8,545 bases of DNA, taken from an uncultured Asticcacaulis sp. (lineage in GTDB: Bacteria; Pseudomonadota; Alphaproteobacteria; Caulobacterales; Caulobacteraceae). Numbering within the stretch: the stretch's first letter is position 1; every line of letters begins with the position of its first letter. Shown here one piece after another: positions 6,671 through 8,545 of the stretch. Under the pieces are notes generated by a model. That model made no database searches and had not been told where the DNA came from. It saw nothing but the letters and a program-made list of their open reading frames with translations. The translations under genes were made by a program, and so were the position numbers. The stretch is from the NCBI GenBank assembly GCA_946480525.1, contig CAMLLA010000168.1, positions 1 to 8,545 of the forward strand, given 5' to 3'.

Positions 6671-7399
6671 ATGGCCAGCGCCCCGGCAGATTTGAAATAC
6701 AAACGCATCCTGCTGAAGGTATCCGGCGAGGTCCTGATGGGGGATCAGGGCTTCGGCATCGACATGAATACGGTGAAGGCCGTCGCCGAGGAAATCGCCC
6801 ACGTGGCGCGCCAGGGTGTCGAACTGTGCCTGGTTATCGGTGGCGGCAATATCTTCCGTGGTTTGTCGAAGGCTGCCGTCGGCATGGAACGCTCGTCGGC
6901 CGACTATATGGGCATGCTGGCGACCGTCATGAACGCCCTGGCCATGCAGAACGCCCTTGAGCGCCTGGGAGTCGATACGCGGGTACAGTCGGCCATCCAG
7001 ATGAACGCCGTATGCGAGCCGTTTATCCGCCGCCGCGCCATTCGCCACCTGGAAAAAGGTCGCGTGGTCATATTCGCCGCCGGCACCGGCGCCCCATATT
7101 TCACGACGGACACCGCAGCCGCGCTGCGCGCCGCGGAAATGAACTGCGACGCATTGTTCAAGGGGACTTCGGTGGACGGCGTCTACACCGCCGACCCCAA
7201 GAAGGATGCGAACGCCCAGCGTTACGATAAGCTCAATTATCTTGAGGTCTTGACGAAGGATCTTCGCGTAATGGATGCGACGGCGGTGTCGCTGATGCGT
7301 GAAAACGAAATCCCCATCGTCGTCTTCTCAATTCGTAATGAAGGCGAATTGGCCAAGGTCATTCACGGCGGTGGCGTGCATACCGTCATTTCGCAATAA
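6671..7399 (+). CDS. pyrH: UMP kinase
   Basis: PyrH phosphorylates UMP to UDP with ATP in the pyrimidine nucleotide pathway; the bacterial enzyme is a hexamer of the amino-acid-kinase fold, regulated by GTP and UTP. The product has 242 residues, the usual size. Motifs are [14 protein letters not shown] (phosphate binding, Lys11 to Gly24), IGGGNIFRG (Gly57-Gly64, UMP/ATP phosphates), [17 protein letters not shown] (Asp147-Thr148, UMP binding) and the nucleotide-binding [21 protein letters not shown] at 6658-6661 lies 9 nt before the ATG at 6671. The frame is open upstream to an ATG at 6572, but that extension (33 residues) resembles no PyrH N-terminus. frr follows after 36 bp, probably in the same transcript. 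Confidence 0.97.
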   Translation: MASAPADLKYKRILLKVSGEVLMGDQGFGIDMNTVKAVAEEIAHVARQGVELCLVIGGGNIFRGLSKAAVGMERSSADYMGMLATVMNALAMQNALERLGVDTRVQSAIQMNAVCEPFIRRRAIRHLEKGRVVIFAAGTGAPYFTTDTAAALRAAEMNCDALFKGTSVDGVYTADPKKDANAQRYDKLNYLEVLTKDLRVMDATAVSLMRENEIPIVVFSIRNEGELAKVIHGGGVHTVISQ

Positions 7400-7435
7400 A
7401 TCCAAGAAAACAAACAGCAGGAGGCAAGAGCTGCC

Positions 7436-7990
7436 ATGAAACCTGATCTCAATCGCTACAAGGACCGCATGGACAAGGCCGTGTTGGCCCTGAAGGACGA
7501 CTTCTCCGGCCTGCGCACCGGCCGCGCCTCGGCGTCGCTGCTCGACCAGGTGGTGGTCGACGCCTACGGCTCGACCATGGCCCTGAACGCTTGCGCGGCG
7601 GTGTCGGTTCCTGAGCCTCGGATGATCGCCGTCAATGTCTGGGACAAGGGCCTGGTCATCGCTGTCGAAAAGGCCATCCGGAACGCCGGCCTGGGTCTGA
7701 ACCCCATCACCGACGGTCAGACGCTGCGTATCCCTATTCCCCCCCTGACAGAAGAACGCCGCAAGGAGCTGGTCAAGATCGCCGGCAAGTACGCCGAAAC
7801 TCAGCGCGTCGCGGTGCGTAACGTGCGTCGCGAGGCCATGGACGATCTCAAGAAGGCCGAAAAGGCTTCGGAGATTTCCGAGGACGACGAAAAGAAGGGC
7901 GGCACGGAAATCCAGGGCTTCACCGACGCGGCCATCAAGCGCATCGACGAGGTCCTGAAGGCCAAGGAAGCTGAAATCATGCAGGTTTAG
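7436..7990 (+). CDS. frr: Ribosome recycling factor
   Basis: RRF splits the post-termination ribosome together with EF-G so that subunits can be reused. The product has 184 residues, within one of the usual 185. It shows the two-domain layout: the N-terminal helix, with [23 protein letters not shown] leading into the small beta domain (about 30-105), and the C-terminal helical bundle, with [20 protein letters not shown] and the conserved [13 protein letters not shown] that holds the arginine needed for ribosome binding. The ATG at 7436 has AGGAGG (7419-7424) 11 nt upstream, a slightly wide spacing. The 36-bp gap after pyrH contains no terminator, so pyrH-frr is likely one unit, as in many proteobacteria. 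Confidence 0.97.
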   Translation: MKPDLNRYKDRMDKAVLALKDDFSGLRTGRASASLLDQVVVDAYGSTMALNACAAVSVPEPRMIAVNVWDKGLVIAVEKAIRNAGLGLNPITDGQTLRIPIPPLTEERRKELVKIAGKYAETQRVAVRNVRREAMDDLKKAEKASEISEDDEKKGGTEIQGFTDAAIKRIDEVLKAKEAEIMQV

Positions 7991-8108
7991 GCGAAGGCGA
8001 GAATCTGTTGTCCGCTGGTCGCCTGGCGCAAGATCAAATCGGCTTGTCAGACGGTACAGCGGACGCGGTTGCCGTCTTATCCTGATGTTTACGACCTGAA
8101 TTTACTAG

Positions 8109-8152
8109 GGGACAGGGCCAAGCTGGATTAGATTGTCCGCTCCCTGTCTTTT
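8109..8152 (+). terminator. Bulged hairpin with T4 tail upstream of uppS
   Basis: GACAGGG (8111-8117) pairs with CCCTGTC (8142-8148), extended by two G-U pairs at the base. Inside, AGC/GCT (8121-8123, 8139-8141) and GGA/TCC (8125-8127, 8136-8138) continue the stem with small bulges. TTTT follows at 8149-8152. It ends 23 nt before the uppS ATG, so it could be the frr terminator or an attenuator in the uppS leader. The remaining gap after frr (7991-8108) shows no gene or convincing promoter. Confidence 0.5.
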
Positions 8153-8175
8153 CGCTATTGTCAGAAAGCCTGTTC

Positions 8176-8545
8176 ATGCCTTTAGGCGCCGTTCCTGCCG
8201 ATGAAGCCAAGTCTGCCAGCGGATCGGCGCCCGCGCCATTGCATGTTGCCATCATCATGGACGGCAACGGGCGTTGGGCCAAGGAGCGCGGCCAGATTCG
8301 CACCCTGGGCCACCGGGCTGGCGTAGAGGCGCTGAAACGCACGATTACGGCGGCCGTCGACCTGGGCGTCACACACATGACGGTCTTTGCCTTTTCGACC
8401 GAAAACTGGCGGCGGCCGGCGGCTGAAGTCAGTGACCTGATGGGCTTGCTGCGCGCCTTCATCAAATCGGACCTGGAACGCCTCCGCCGTGAAGGCGTTT
8501 GCGTCCGCATCATCGGTCAGCGCGAAGGGTTGCCCGCCGATATCG
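8176..8545 (+). CDS. uppS: Undecaprenyl diphosphate synthase (3' end missing)
   Basis: UppS is the cis-prenyltransferase that adds eight isopentenyl units to farnesyl diphosphate, making the lipid carrier for peptidoglycan and other envelope polymers. The frame is open from ATG 8176 to the window end, covering about 123 residues. After a variable N-terminal tail of some 22 residues comes [13 protein letters not shown], with the catalytic Asp29 and the phosphate-binding Gly-Asn-Gly-Arg (30-33). Next are [11 protein letters not shown] and [15 protein letters not shown], both family signatures; the C-terminal arginine motif lies outside the window. The ribosome site is weak (AGAAAG at 8163-8168), so the first residues are less certain. 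No other ATG precedes the DGNGRW motif in this frame. Its position after frr is the widespread frr-uppS-cdsA order. Confidence 0.95.
   Translation, partial: MPLGAVPADEAKSASGSAPAPLHVAIIMDGNGRWAKERGQIRTLGHRAGVEALKRTITAAVDLGVTHMTVFAFSTENWRRPAAEVSDLMGLLRAFIKSDLERLRREGVCVRIIGQREGLPADI

Noticed and set aside
6445..6960. 171-codon + strand ORF across the tsf terminator and into pyrH
   Set aside because: It runs through a terminator and a palindromic repeat and then reads pyrH in the wrong frame; composition is shadow-like.
8010..8064. GTCCGCT/AGCGGAC complementary pair after frr as a terminator
   Set aside because: The arms are 41 nt apart with no T-run; more likely chance pairing.

Overview
The window looks like a housekeeping stretch from an alphaproteobacterium of the Caulobacter/Asticcacaulis type. 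The evidence is the protein sequences (an R-V-R-S variant of the DnaE PHP motif, and alphaproteobacterial S2 and EF-Ts types), moderately high GC, a GAACN7GAAY-type SOS operator rather than the enterobacterial one, and the gene order. The genus is inferred. All genes are on the + strand: lolD (3' end) - sidA-like small ORF - dnaE - rpsB - tsf - pyrH - frr - uppS (5' end).

Region 1 (1-880): The 3' part of lolD, the ATPase of the lipoprotein-release ABC transporter, is followed by a 272-bp gap that is not empty. It holds a sigma70-like promoter (TTGCCG, 17 bp, TATAGA). Two tandem 15-bp LexA-like sites, each GAACN7GAAT, overlap its spacer, -10 and predicted start. Behind it is a 29-codon ORF (762-851) with a strong ribosome site, encoding one hydrophobic segment. 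Length, membrane segment and SOS-type promoter match SidA, the 29-residue SOS-induced division inhibitor of Caulobacter. dnaE starts 29 nt later and has no obvious promoter of its own, so it may share the transcript.

Region 2 (881-4593): dnaE encodes the complete replicative polymerase III alpha subunit (1144 aa). A compound hairpin repeat starts directly after its stop codon, then comes a perfect 34-bp palindrome, then a structured leader before rpsB.

Region 3 (4594-6670): rpsB and tsf form the usual S2/EF-Ts pair. They are separated by a 13-bp-stem hairpin with a short T-run and a TTGACA element, which suggests partial termination plus re-initiation. tsf ends in a strong terminator with a CTTG tetraloop. 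A second copy of the dnaE 3' repeat follows, inverted and with a compensatory base-pair change in its stem.

Region 4 (6671-8545): pyrH (UMP kinase), frr (ribosome recycling factor) and the start of uppS (undecaprenyl diphosphate synthase) continue the widely conserved translation-to-envelope cluster. A bulged hairpin with a T4 tail lies just upstream of uppS.

The coding genes are ordinary. The interest lies in the gaps: the SOS-controlled SidA-like microprotein upstream of dnaE, the repeat pair, and the 34-bp palindrome.
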